A program made the translations under genes and the position numbers. A model generated the notes under the pieces. That model made no database searches. It was not told the origin of the DNA and saw nothing but the letters and a program-made list of their open reading frames with translations. From assembly GCA_029204225.1 (NCBI GenBank), contig CM055109.1, positions 30,221,422 to 30,285,421 of the forward strand: a stretch of DNA of 64,000 bases. Direction: 5' to 3'. Positions 45,439-57,048 of this stretch are shown in pieces. Position 1 is the first letter of the stretch, and each line of letters begins with the position of its first letter. Source of the stretch: Diphasiastrum complanatum. Taxonomy: Eukaryota > Streptophyta > Lycopodiopsida > Lycopodiales > Lycopodiaceae.

Positions 45439-46360
45439 TGTTAGATTTTTTACCATGTTCAGTCTTAAAATCATCCAAGTAATGAGCATCTTGAAAACAG
45501 CCGAAGTCCGAATACATTTTCTCGACCTTCGCATTTTTTGCACCTTCGCATTTTTCACACCTTCACAATTTTTTGCAACTTTGCACTTTTTGCACCTTCA
45601 TCCTTTGTTGTGTCATGTACATTTTTGCACTTAAAACATTTCTAGGGCAACTTCACATTTTTTGCAACTTCGGGATTTTTCACACTTTGGCATTTTTGCT
45701 CAAGCGACAAACTAAATTCATCGACATTGGCTTCCTCCTATATATACTCATCTGATACATATACAACATCGACTTACCCGACATCGAAGTCATCGACTTT
45801 TCATGTACATGCATATGTTCATATGTCCAAAACTCGACTTGCTCGACATCGACATGTCAACACTAACTCCATCAACCGACTTCATCGACATGTCCGACTT
45901 CGTCGACTTAACCGAATTCAACCGACCTTTGTTGACTCTTTTCCATCAGGAAAAAATCGATCCAAATAAACTGTCAGAAGTCTTTATGGCAGTTCACCTA
46001 CTATTGTACATACAGTTATTGCTCTAAGGTGGTTGTAATAAATGCTAAATAGATATTTAGCAAACAGATATTTTGTAAGTAGATATGTTTGTAAGATATT
46101 TTGTAATCAGCTATGACAGACTGATCAGTAGTTGAGTCAATAACAATAATCAATCTTCTTTAAAGAAGAATTCCTCTAGCCATCGTTATCACGCTCAACG
46201 ATTAAGCTGAAGTTATCACTTCAAGCTATTGTACTCATTGTTGATATTAATCAGTGTGCAATTTTTGTCTCACTACTGTATTGTCCATTTGTGCTTATCT
46301 GAATTATTCATCTTGATCATTTATGCTGCTAACTGTGGCACTTCTGATCCTACACACACA
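45439..46360 (+). mobile_element. Copia-type LTR preceded by a polypurine tract
   Basis: ACGGAGGAG (a purine tract) directly precedes TGTTAGATTTTTTACC, so this is a 3' LTR, plus orientation, with only about 70 bp of internal sequence left. The 5' half holds a run of CACCTTCGCATTTTTTG-type units (45525-45690) and a dense set of TCGAC/CATCGACTT motifs (45716-45925) before TATATA-like sequence. The 3' half matches 1-460. The right end is approximate (TCCTACACA). Confidence 0.65.
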
Positions 46361-47047
46361 CTCGCTCAGACTTCCGCTGACAGCCATGCTCTCGATTTTT
46401 GACCAGCCTATCATTGCTTTCCAACATAAAGCCTCCATTTGTAGCCATGTTGAAATGAGCTGATCCTCTCTTTCAACCTGCTTCAATGCACAAAGCACTA
46501 TCTTGAATGTCAACAAATAAACTCAAGAAGAAATCACAAAGATATGGAACCTCCCAAGTCTCTTTCTTGCAGCAAACCTAGCAAATCAACACATAGAATG
46601 GAAGATAATTGATCAACACATGATCAACCTACAGTATCATGAACTTCTGTACTTCATAAACTTGAAACACACTCTTGAGAAGCCCAAAAACCTAAAAAAT
46701 AAGAGATCCAAACAAATTTAGAGTTTTGACAAAAGTAAAAAAAATTGAATTATCCAAATTCTATATGCAAATTCTACAAACTTGATACAGAATCTTCTAG
46801 TATTCAATGAGACCTTCCTAATGCAATTAAAGTAGCCCAAATCCAGTAAGTGAAGTGCGAAATCAGCCTACTTCAAGTTCATAACCCTATATTGAGTTTT
46901 GATTTACAAAAAATTAATTCTACACATGAAAATTGCTTCATTTTTTAGTAGAAATGAATCTAGCATGCTCTAGAATTGGTAACTCCTCCAAATCCTTGCT
47001 AAAGATGGTTGATCCTTCAATAACCTGCAACAACAGATCTAATACCA
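46361..47047 (-). pseudogene. Copia leader and Gag start, truncated
   Basis: The minus strand shows MATNGGFMLESNDRLVK (46457 downward), matching the Gag start of other copias here (MSSMGGYLMESSERL), and is cut by the LTR at 46360. Upstream is an untranslated leader with a primer-site-like TGGTATTAGATC at 47036-47047. Confidence 0.6.
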
Positions 47048-47116
47048 TGTGAAGAATAAGGAATCACTAAGATCCAATATATCCCTTTGGTCTTTGGTTA
47101 TGAATAACAACACATC
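47048..47116 (-). repeat. LTR end fragment (same family as 62681-63316)
   Basis: TGTGAAGAATAAGGAATCAC...AAGATCCAAT abuts the primer site and resembles TGTGAAGAAAAATGAGATCA at 62681. The LTR is cut where gene-family copy C begins. Confidence 0.6.
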
Positions 47117-48195
47117 TAGGTTCTATCTTGACTTCTAAATCAATGAAATCAATGTTAAATAATAACAAAATGAAAAGTATTAAGGCTTCAGTTACTAATA
47201 GCATTATGGATGAAGTTGGAAAAATATTAGACACTACATTGTTTCAGGGGGCATGTGACTTTTCTAGCATCAGTAGGGAAGCATATGCAACAATGTTTAA
47301 GATGATAAATGAGGCCTTTGCACAGGTAAATATTAAAAAGTTTCCAATCCCACCACCATTTTATCTTTAAAAAAAAAAAAAATGTTAAACCAAGGTATGC
47401 AGACAATACTTGGTAATCCATCTCATATCAATGAAGTGTATTGCTCGAAAGGAGAAGTCTAGCATCTAACCATTCCAACAATTTATTTATTGACATTAAT
47501 CAGTTACTAACATTCATCATAAATTTTTACGGTATTACAAATGAGAATGTCAATAACAAGTTCATAGTTGTTCTCAAGTTAGATGAGTCTAAAATTATAA
47601 AAGGACAAAAAATGAAAAGAGTCAGTGTTACGATCATGAATGGAGCACTTTCAAATTCAGAAGACTCAGAAGGCCTCAACTTCAGTGTTCAATCAGAAAA
47701 TGATATTTGGTGGTTGGCAGCTTTTCAGGTATAGTAGTTCCTTCACATATTCAATAGGGATAATCTAGAAAATCCTCTTTGTGTTAATATTGTCCTAAAA
47801 CATTTTTTTGTTTCTCTTATAGGTGATGAAAGAAGACCATGACATTCTCTCATGGATATTTTATAGAATGTCATATCTTGCCACCATAAAAAATCACATG
47901 GATGGAGATCCACTCAATATTCTTGGAATTGGCACTTTCAACATAGAATGGCATTTAGCAAGAGATTTGAAGACATTAAAATGTATGTTCAATGTATTCC
48001 ATGGCACTAACTCTAAACACCCATGTTTGTACTGCATAAAGATAGCAAAAGATATGACAATGAGTACAGGAATATCAAGAGATCGAGAAGATCTTAATTG
48101 GAAACCCGTACTACCGATTTCTCTTCAGAATGTTCATATCTGTACATTGCATGCAGAGGTGCGTATAATAGAAAAAATAATATATCTTCACATTA
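47117..48195 (+). pseudogene. Unknown repeated gene family, copy C, gene 1
   Basis: This copy is highly similar to copy B. The exon with SIKASVTNSIMDEVGKILD ends CACAG|GTAAAT. LDESKIIKGQKMKRVSVTIM ends TTTCAG|GTATAG, and after CTTATAG come VMKEDHDILSWIF, FNIEWHLARDLKTLKCMF, NSKHPCLYCIK and LQNVHICTLHAEVR. Intron positions match copy B. It then joins abruptly to gene-2 sequence at about 48195, so the middle and C-terminal part of gene 1 is deleted. The exon frames are more intact than in copy B. Confidence 0.6.
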
Positions 48196-48925
48196 AAATT
48201 ATGTCCTCCAAGAAAATGAGAAAGTGTCTTGATTGCCATAATCATTGTATCACCATGTTGATGAAACTTTGAATGGGCAACACTTATCTCGTTATTCTTG
48301 AAGAACTTCGGATAATGCCCCAATGCATGATCTCTTGAAAATTCTCCAGCAGAAGATCTTTGCCCTTCTCGACGAATTGCAAAATCATCAAGGAAAATTA
48401 TTTTCTTAAATGAAAAAATCCAAAGTAAGCTCCAGTATATAATCTGACATAAAGGATCTACTAGTACATAATAAGATACAAAACTTATGCATTCGGCTTT
48501 GTCTTCCTTGATTATTGTCTCTCCATCAATATTATGTCCACCTTTCGATGTCAATATGGTTGGTGAATAGACAGTTGGTTTTGGAAAACCAAGCTTACTT
48601 TGAATTTTGAGAAACTCCTCTTACATCGTCAACACCAGGGAGAAGATCATCAGCATCAAAATCAATTATATCCGAAATTTGCTCAAAATGCAAAGAGTCT
48701 CAACTTCAGTGAAATCAAAAAAATATGATATATCCGATATTGTCAAAAAAGAATTATTATCTATATTATAAGTAGGCAATGTGATTAGAGATTTATCAGA
48801 AGGAGAAAGGGTAGTGGGTGTTCTAGGGCCTATAAATGATGTCTTGTTTCGAGCAGGATCAAAATTTGTACAATCATCTAAACTAACACTTGTATCAATA
48901 AAAAAAGTTTCTATATCTACAATTC
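48196..48925 (-). pseudogene. Unknown family unit, copy C, convergent gene 2
   Basis: The minus strand carries VDIETFFIDTSVSLDDCTNF, PRTPTTLSPSDKSL, TYNIDNNSFLTISDI and further down AHSKFHQHGDTMIMAIKTLS, the same as gene 2 of copy B with substitutions and a deletion near 48620-48680. Similarity to copy B ends at about 48925. Confidence 0.55.
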
Positions 48926-50041
48926 CCATGTATTTCTGCAGATTGTGCAACTATACAAGTAGTCATATGTAGGAAATGAATGGATTTAGATTAGCTATTC
49001 AATTAGGAGGAGAGAGGATAGAAATCCAACAAGGAACACTCCATGTAAGGATGTCGAAAGCAACTTGAGTGTTTCCCAACTTGGGCAACACTATCATAAT
49101 CTTCCTTCAAAAAGATGTTAGGTTATAAAGATTGTTGCTTTCACATTGGCATATGCTTGTTTACCTCATGCAATTATGAGCCTTGAAACCGTTAATCCAT
49201 TGTGATTGTGTGATGATCATAATTGTTGTCATAAGATATTGTAGAAACAATGCATGAGCCATTGTCTCACACATTAGTTAATGTAATATAGTTGCTCCTT
49301 AATGGCAACAATTATAATTTTGTTTTAACCCAAGGTAAATCCTTGCCCCCAAAACGTTGATGTCTTGAGTATATGATATACACTTGCAAATGCAACGGTG
49401 CCTCATAAATTAGCTAAAGAAGAAAAAGAAAGAAACATTGATTCCTTTTGGAGATGCATGTAAAGGTCCAAGTTTTTGCAATAGATGCATTTGCAAATGT
49501 TAAAGAGCCTTTTTGTGCATGTATATAACATTTTTGGGCTTTGGCAAGGCGATGATCATGCCAAAAAGACCGCTACTAGTGGTTGCTATCCAATAAAAAG
49601 AAGAGCGTCACAATCGGTTCCCAATAGGAGGGAGGTCTATTACCCAATCACCGCGCCCCAAGAATTAGCATCGATGTGGAGAGATGATCATCCGTTCACG
49701 AGAGCGAGATAATAGCTTCCAAATTAGAAAAAGATAAAGCATCAATATAGTAGCTTACACAAATTTACGTTCCACTTGCAGGTCCGGGTTTGGAAAACCT
49801 TAGGTAACTGCTCTAATTGCAGACAACCGACAGGGCGGGGGAGAGGGCGGCGGCTCACATTCTATTACTCACTCATCGATAAATTTGTGTCTCCAAAAAA
49901 TCTTGTATTATGCTCTCACCGAGATTTGAGAGAGGTGGGTTTTATTGATAGTGCAGAAACAGGCAAGGGGGATCCAGGTTTATTCATGGATGAATCGTTT
50001 GATGCAATATTGAGTTGCATGGGATTTGGGATCCAAATTCT
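48926..50041. other. Upstream region of the receptor kinase gene
   Basis: No transposon motif or gene was recognised. From about 49780 the base composition becomes less AT-rich (for example GACAGGGCGGGGGAGAGGGCGG at 49830). Confidence 0.4.
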
Positions 50042-50047
50042 TATAAA
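50042..50047 (+). promoter_or_regulatory. Possible TATA box of the receptor kinase gene
   Basis: TATAAA occurs 130-170 bp upstream of the candidate start codons. No other core-promoter element is certain. Confidence 0.35.
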
Positions 50048-50176
50048 CAGAGATAGATGATGCAGAGCTCGGCCTACATTAACTTAACTTGTGATCCAGA
50101 GCCTCTTTTCACTATTACCCGTCGAGAATTGAGATAATAGGGAAAGGGAGGGAGAAATAGGTCTTTTGATGATCGG

Positions 50177-52858
50177 TTGATTTTGTACTCATGGGAATTG
50201 GGATATGGAGCTGAGATGCAGGTTTTCAACATAGATGATGCAGCTTCAGTTTGTGAGCTTGGCCTGCCTTTGCTCACGATCAAGCCTCTTTCCGTTCCTA
50301 CACTTCAACCCTCCGCTATTCTTCTGCTTCTTCTGCGCTGTCCCTTATACTGGATCTCCTGCCTGCTGCTCTCACTGCAGCCGAGAGTTGCTCAATCACA
50401 ATGGACCCCAAGAGATGCGCTCTTCATCAATTGTGGTTCTTTTCAGAACATGACGATTAATGGGCAGCATTTTTTATCAGATGAAGGAACGTACGTTTCT
50501 GGAGGGGTAGCAGTGTCTATCTCACACAACCAAAGCACAAATGGGTTAAGTGAGGAGTACCTCACAGCTCGCATATTCACCACCAGCACCAGCTATCACG
50601 TCCCCATCATGACAGGCATGCACTGGATCCGCCTTTATTTCTACCCTTTCGACTCCGGCATTTTCAATATTCATTCCTCGGTGTTCTCAGTGACAGTGGA
50701 AGAGTATCTCATGCTGGGCAATTTAAATGTTGTTGCGGAGATCAATGACGATATTGGCTCAGATACGTCTTTTATCTTAAAAGAATACTGTGTGAATGCA
50801 ACTCGAAACTTTGTTTCCATAATCTTCACTCCCAGCAAGCCCAACGAAACTTTTGCTTTCATCAATGTGATCGAGATCGTGCCTGTGCCTGATAAAGCGT
50901 ACCAATTAGACAACCCCATCTTTGTTTCTGATCACAAAAAAATCGAAAGAGAATTGGGAGTGACAACAAATGCGTTACAGACTATGTACAGATTGAATGT
51001 GGCGGGGCCATCGGTCGAGCAAGCTGAAGATTCTGGCCAGTTGAGGAGGTGGGCTACAGACAATGCGTTCATTCGAGGATCAGTTTTGGGCATGATTGTG
51101 CGGGGCAACATCACCGCTATCAGTTACTCTCGCCAAGTGCCTGAGTACATTGCTCCCCGACCTGTTTACAGCAATGCTAGGATAGTGGATAACTCCAACT
51201 CCAACCACATGACATGGATTTTTCCTGTGGATATAGGCTACTCGTACCTTGTACGCCTCCATTTGTGTGAACTTATATTCCACGAAGCTCAGCAACGCAT
51301 GTTTAATGTATATCTCAATAACCTGACAGCATACTTGGGGCTTGATATCCTGGCATTTGTGCGAAAAGATTCACCCTACTTTCTGGATTTCGTGATTCGC
51401 GTGCTGGAGGAGCCTAGTGTCTTGTGGGTTCAAGTAGGGAGGAGTACGTCTTCTATTGCTACCAAGTTTGAGGGTGGTGGGATTCTCAACGGATTGGAAA
51501 TTCTGAAGTTCAATGACTCTGCGGGGAGCCTTGTGAGCACTTCGTTGACTAGACATTATAGCACAAGCTCTGGGTCTGAATCACACAAGAGGGTTTTGGG
51601 GTTTATGATTGGCACACTCGTAGTGGGACCAATTGCTTTAGGGACTGTGGTAGCAGGAATATGCTTTTGTCGCAGAATGATGCAGAAAAAGGCGGCTAAG
51701 TTCTCCTGTCTGAAGTGGCAGCACGTAAGGCTGGTTACTGGTTTCGGTGGCAACATGACACCCAGCAGAATAAACACATTAACTGCTAGCTTGGGAGGAT
51801 CCTTCCCTTTTCAGAAGGTTTTGGATGCCACCAACAATTTCCATGAATCATTAGTGATCGGAACTGGAGGGTTTGGGATGGTTTACAAGGGGTTGATCGA
51901 TGGTGTTGAAGTTGCAGTTAAGAGGGCCAATCCACACTCACAACAAGGTCTGACAGAGTTTAAGACTGAAATCGAGCTGTTCTCAACGCTCCGTCATCGC
52001 CATCTGGTGTCTCTAATCGGCTACTGTAACGAGCAACAAGAGATGATTCTCTTGTACGAGTTCATGGCTAACGGATGCCTCAAAAACCATTTGTATGGAT
52101 CAGATTTTCCAAGCCTCTCATGGAAGCAGAGGCTGCAAATTTGCATAGATAGTGCCAAAGGCCTGCATTATCTTCACACAGGAGCAGGCCTGGGCATCAT
52201 CCACAGAGACGTGAAGACAAGCAACATTCTTTTAGATGAAAAGTTTGTAGCCAAAGTTTCTGATTTTGGTCTTTCGAAGATGAGAGCAACACCAGATCAC
52301 ACTCACGTGAGTACTGCTGTAAAAGGCAGCTTTGGTTACCTTGATCCACAGTACTATCGCACGCAACAGCTGACGGACAAATCGGACGTGTACTCCTTTG
52401 GGGTAGTGTTGCTGGAGGTTATGTGTGGAAGAGCACCTGTAGATCCATGCCTTCCCAGAGAGCAGGTGAACATTTGTGACTGGGCACTCCATTGGCAGAA
52501 GCAAGGCTTGCTGCATCACACGATGGATCCAAGGCTGGTGGGCGACTACAGTCTGGAGTCTCTTCAAGTCGTAGGGCAGATTGCAGAGGCTTGTTTGGCA
52601 GAGAAGGCCATTAACAGGCCTTCCATAGGTGATGTACTTTGGAGGTTGGAGTGTGCTCTCCAGCAGCACGAGGCTGCTGCTATCAAAATTTCCAGCTGTG
52701 GTAGAAATGTTCACAGAGCAGAACAGCCAGCAACTGCAGGGGCCGCTTCCTCGGACAACGTCATTACCAATCAGGAGCTGGATGATCAAACGGGGGACTC
52801 TGATGATACTTCAGTAAGTAGCTTATTTTCTCAAATGCTGAATTCTCAAAGGGGTTGA
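50177..52858 (+). CDS. CrRLK1L malectin-like receptor kinase (THESEUS/FERONIA type)
   Basis: The frame is 893 aa and uninterrupted. A hydrophobic stretch (about aa 48-68, LLLLLRCPLYWISCLLL) is the likely signal peptide, so the true start may be the Met at 50216 or lie in an upstream exon. The extracellular part (about 80-460) holds tandem malectin-like domains (LFINCGS, WIRLYFYPF, YLVRLHLCEL). A transmembrane helix lies at about 472-497 (GFMIGTLVVGPIALGTVVAG). The kinase spans about 543-820 with GTGGFGMVYKG, VAVKRAN, HRDVKTSNILLD, DFGLSK and GYLDPQYYR. The tail ends SSLFSQMLNSQRG, like the FSQL..P.GR end of THE1-type members. All catalytic residues are present. Family members sense cell-wall state or RALF peptides at the plasma membrane; ligand here unknown. 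It is intronless, as is usual for the family. Confidence 0.95.
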   Translation: MILYSWELGYGAEMQVFNIDDAASVCELGLPLLTIKPLSVPTLQPSAILLLLLRCPLYWISCLLLSLQPRVAQSQWTPRDALFINCGSFQNMTINGQHFLSDEGTYVSGGVAVSISHNQSTNGLSEEYLTARIFTTSTSYHVPIMTGMHWIRLYFYPFDSGIFNIHSSVFSVTVEEYLMLGNLNVVAEINDDIGSDTSFILKEYCVNATRNFVSIIFTPSKPNETFAFINVIEIVPVPDKAYQLDNPIFVSDHKKIERELGVTTNALQTMYRLNVAGPSVEQAEDSGQLRRWATDNAFIRGSVLGMIVRGNITAISYSRQVPEYIAPRPVYSNARIVDNSNSNHMTWIFPVDIGYSYLVRLHLCELIFHEAQQRMFNVYLNNLTAYLGLDILAFVRKDSPYFLDFVIRVLEEPSVLWVQVGRSTSSIATKFEGGGILNGLEILKFNDSAGSLVSTSLTRHYSTSSGSESHKRVLGFMIGTLVVGPIALGTVVAGICFCRRMMQKKAAKFSCLKWQHVRLVTGFGGNMTPSRINTLTASLGGSFPFQKVLDATNNFHESLVIGTGGFGMVYKGLIDGVEVAVKRANPHSQQGLTEFKTEIELFSTLRHRHLVSLIGYCNEQQEMILLYEFMANGCLKNHLYGSDFPSLSWKQRLQICIDSAKGLHYLHTGAGLGIIHRDVKTSNILLDEKFVAKVSDFGLSKMRATPDHTHVSTAVKGSFGYLDPQYYRTQQLTDKSDVYSFGVVLLEVMCGRAPVDPCLPREQVNICDWALHWQKQGLLHHTMDPRLVGDYSLESLQVVGQIAEACLAEKAINRPSIGDVLWRLECALQQHEAAAIKISSCGRNVHRAEQPATAGAASSDNVITNQELDDQTGDSDDTSVSSLFSQMLNSQRG

Positions 52859-54809
52859 TCCTTGGATTCAAAGAGGCCAGCCTTTCTGTACAGTACAGGA
52901 CTATTTTCTGAAAAGAAGAATTGGAATCGGTTAAGCATATACCATTATGGTAACTTCTGGATGCTCAATTACCAGCTTGGCTGCTTGCTCAATAGTTGTT
53001 TTTCTTCTCATGGCCCCATCTATTTTGAAGTAGGTCTCATAGATGCACTAGAATTTAGTTATCTATAATCAGGTTACATCAATCATCATCCCCGTAAGGA
53101 GAGGTTTATAGGTTTATGGCTGCAACTATGCTTCATACCAAACCCTATCAACTAGCAATGATTCATTTTCTGTTTTAACTTATGCCCTATGTATAAACGT
53201 AGTACCCACTTGGCTGCAAAATTCAAATGCTTCTCACTATCCATAGCTTTCACTAGGATGGGCACGGGCATTAAATGGCAGCTGCCTTCATTTGCCCATC
53301 CAATAATCCAAGCTAAGTGAGAAAGTGGTAATTGGATCCAATTGCTCTCTCACTTAGCATGGATTGTTGAATGGGCACAAGCATGCTCCAAGTATGTAAT
53401 GAATTTGTGTAATTCATCCTCATGCACCATTAGTCCCTTGTATGGAGGAGACTAGGTAAAGTAGTTCAATTTTTCTTTCATATGTTGGTGATACAATTGT
53501 TTGGATATATGTTTCTTCTTGCACTTGAAGTCGAAAGTTGTGTGGAGGCGATTTATAGATAATTGAAAGATTGTTAAGGTCATGGATTGTTTTCATTTCG
53601 AATGAATTTGTATTTCCTTTCCAATGCCACTTCATATTCGAAAAGTTAACATCCACTCCTTTACTATGGATGGTGATTTGATTATCTTAATACCATGAAA
53701 GCTATGCTTCTTTGTCATTTTAATTCTTCATGCTATAGTAGCACAATTATATGCACCATTTTGTAACTATCAAAAACTTCCTTTGCTTGAACTTGTTTTG
53801 AGTTGACATACGAAAAGTCACATAGATACAATCAATTTGCAAGAATCTATAGATGTGTGACAAAAGGCCATACAATGGTCTGGTGGTAGGCCAACATATT
53901 AGTTGTTGATAAACATGTCTTGATGTACCATAGGAACTTATACCCTTATATCTTTGTTCTATCTTGTTAAGTAGAAAAAGAACTAACACAAGTTGTGATC
54001 TTATATACCATCCTTACCGATAGTCAAAGGCTTAATGAACTAAGGACAGCAATACAATATGGTGTTTAAACTTTTCTTAAACTGATGAAGTCATGGAATA
54101 TTGAAAGGACATTAAGTGGAATATATTTAGTAAAAATCAAACGAAAAATCATCATGAATGTGATTGCAATGTACCCCAGAATTGTCATCATACTCAAAAT
54201 TGAGAATGTCATAAAACTCCCCCAATTTTCTGGACAAAATAGATAAATTTTCATCTTCGTGATAGTCAAAAAAAATTGCACAAGTCAAGTACAATCAGAT
54301 CATGTCTCAAATCATGGTTCAATTCATCATTCTTTTGTAATTTGAGCGAAAACAAAAGTCAAGTATAGAGATGGCTTTTTTGTTTTTTTGTCTATATTTA
54401 GTATTTATGAAAAGGTAAATGGCAGATTGGAAAACTAATTATAAGTTTGTAGAGATTGTACATTTAAGCCTTTTCTTACGAGGATGTATGAAGTATCCAG
54501 ACCCTTTGGGTAATCCAATTTAACCTTTTTTCAGATCTTAAAATGTTTCCGTCCTATGGCAAATCTCAACATTTCAAGACTACAAGAGGAAGCTTGTGGT
54601 TGGAATCATGGTGGTAGACTTGCTGCCACCACAAAAACTGCTTAATATAGTGTCCATTTTGGAGTAGGCAAGATGTGCCCCCAATCATTCTTTACAATTT
54701 GTAACAGTGGTTGTGTGGTCTGCCCTACTCGCATTTTTGTGGGGCAAGTAGGTAAAACCTAGTTTTGTCCACCTTTTCTACTCGTTACATTTCATGGTTG
54801 TGCCATATG
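52859..54809. other. AT-rich downstream region of the receptor kinase
   Basis: No coding similarity was recognised. It presumably includes the 3' UTR. A local inverted phrase GCTAAGTGAGA...TCTCACTTAGC (about 53313-53361) could form a hairpin of about 20 bp with neighbouring TTGGATCCAATT. Confidence 0.4.
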
Positions 54810-54814
54810 GGTGG
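54810..54814. repeat. Target-site duplication GGTGG (left)
   Basis: It matches 58846-58850 exactly and flanks the chromodomain gypsy. Confidence 0.88.
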
Positions 54815-55339
54815 TGTCATGTGCTGTATGTAATTGGCCCATGAGCTTACTAATGAATTACCAAAAATAGCCACGGAGCTAAACTAGTCTAGAACTAGTC
54901 ATTAGAATAGTTAATAAGAAGGCGCAAACAACCACGCCACATTTGTATTGGCAGGAACCATAATAATGGTTGTAAGGCCCAGATTGAGGTCCCACTATAA
55001 ATAGAGGAGGTCGTGCTAATTTGGAGGCTATTCTACTTTCATGATTTTTGAACTTTTGGTGATCTTGAAGCTTCTCTTTGAGAGCTTTCTTGATAGTATT
55101 GATGGTTCATGTGCCTACAATCACATGAGAGATATGATCATGCTCTAGTTTCAGGCCTAATCTTGTGATTGATCAATAATAATGAATAATGGATTCTATC
55201 TTTACCCATTTTGGTGAAGTTTGGCCACATTCAGTTAGTTTCTTGAATTTTGACTAGTTTCTTGATTTCTTGCATTGTCATGATATTTTGATGTTAATGA
55301 ATGGATTAGATGTTTGAATGCTAAGATTGGCACATGACA
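54815..55339 (+). repeat. 5' LTR of the chromovirus
   Basis: 525 bp. It lacks about 35 bp (AATAAGACCCCAAATG region) present in the right LTR near 58460. Confidence 0.88.
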
Positions 55340-55342
55340 ATT

Positions 55343-55356
55343 TTGGTATCAGAGCA
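55343..55356 (+). other. Primer binding site, tRNA-Met type
   Basis: TTGGTATCAGAGC lies 3 bp after the LTR end, as expected. Confidence 0.85.
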
Positions 55357-55899
55357 TTAGATCCTTTCCCCATCATATTTGGTGGATTTTGTTAAATTTG
55401 GTAGAGTTTCTTGTTCTAGTTTTTCTTGATTTTTTTAGTTCCAGAAAGATTTGATTCAATTTTTGACCATCTAATCTTCATTTTTGGTGTAGTTTCTTGT
55501 TGTAGATCAATAGACCATTCTTTTAGCTTTCTAGAGGTAGTGAGATTTTTTGATTTGGAGCTATAATGACCAAGTTATGGCCATTTTTGTGTTTTCATTC
55601 CAATTTTAATTAGTGACAATTTTTGCAGTCTGTTTTCTCTATTTTTGGCTGAATTTTTGGTCGAATTTTATGACTATATTTCTATAGAATTGTAGATCTC
55701 ACTCTTAGCTTGAATTTGAGCCAATTTGTGGTTGAAAATTGAGAGAGATATGGCAATTCTTGTGGAGGAGGTATAATCCTAGTTTTGGTAGAAAATTTGG
55801 AAGAGAAACACTTCAACTTTTCACTTTTGAAGTTTTGCCCCGTTGTTTTTTTTATCAATTTCTTCCATTCTGAAGTTTTCGCCAAATAAAAAAACAAGC

Positions 55900-56345
55900 T
55901 CCATCAGAACTCGCGATTGCCCCCTTGCGAATTTTGGCGACGGTCCGGCAAATTCTGCCCACGAATCCCCTGCCCCGCTCCTGCTCGCGAATTCTTAAAC
56001 CCCCCCCCCCCCCCCCCCCTTCCTTGCGAATTTTGGCGACGGTAGCTCACGAATCCCCAAGTACGAATTCAGGTGCGAATTCTAGCGACTACCACGCGAA
56101 TCCAGGTACGAATCTCGCGAATTCTGCCTTCGCGAATTCTCCCTTCGCAAATTCTTCCTCTCTCCATTGACCTGCCCCCTTCCTGTCCACGAATACCCTC
56201 CCGCTCGCAAATTCCAGCCCTCGCGAGTTTCCTCTCCAATGAATCCCTTCCTCGCAAATTTTCGCGAATTCAGCCCACCCCTCACGAATTCCCACATTCT
56301 TTTCCCCCCTCCCCTCGCGAATTCCTTCGACCTCCGCAAATTCCT
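55900..56345 (+). repeat. GCGAATTC-rich leader tract with poly-C run
   Basis: About 20 variants of (T/C)(C/G)CGAATTC or GCAAATTC occur in 450 bp, among them CTCGCGAATTC, GTGCGAATTC, TTCGCGAATTC and GCGAATTTTGGCGACGG (twice). They are spaced irregularly at 10-35 bp with C-rich spacers. A run of 20 C lies at 56000-56019. The tract is in the untranslated leader of the chromovirus. Confidence 0.75.
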
Positions 56346-56790
56346 CTTTGAATCCCTCTTGCTTTGAATATTCTATAGCATATTCTGTGAAGAATATTCT
56401 CTGTTCATGGTTCTTACCTATCTGTTACGAGCACACCAATGTTTCATGGAATCCAAATGTTATAAAATTCAATTTGTAATTTTTTTTCAAAATAGGCGTT
56501 CTATCTAAGTTTGTCTATTCTACATTTTTTTTAGAAACTCTATATCTTCTTCGTTTGAAGTCGGAATTCAATGATATAAAAACAAAAATTGTTTAGTTTA
56601 CTGCGCAGAGCACAATGATCATCATTCCGTCATCTTTACTTGTTATTTTTAATAATTTTATAGGGCACTTTATTTCTTAACTTGTTCCCATTTTATACTA
56701 CATTCTTTTAAAAAATTTCATATCACTTTCGTGTGACATCGGATTTCAATGTTGTAAAAGGAAAAAAGATCATTACGTTGAGTTCAATTA

Positions 56791-57048
56791 AATGGCACCG
56801 AAAAGAACGAGTAATACTGAAGAAATTCCTGCTACAGAAAATCCAGTTGGAACAGAGGAAATATTAACCAAAGTTTTAACGGCTATACAAGACACCACCA
56901 AAGTGAATAAACAAACATGGCAATAGATGCAGGAAAGCTCAAAGCGACGTTGCGAGAAAATGTTGTTAATGGTGTCACGTTTTGAAATTGTGATGAGTGC
57001 TACTCTGCAAAAACAAGATGTTCATCAAGGTCAAAATAATTCGTCATA
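56791..57048 (+). pseudogene. Chromovirus Gag N-terminal remnant
   Basis: MAPKRTSNTEEIPATENPVG... runs about 45 codons to a TAG, then continues in frame to QDVHQGQNNSS and a stop. No CCHC knuckle remains. The sequence then joins integrase. Confidence 0.5.

Noticed and set aside
50671-52789. Minus-strand open frames opposite the receptor kinase
   Set aside because: They are shadows of a well-supported coding strand; no motif was recognised.
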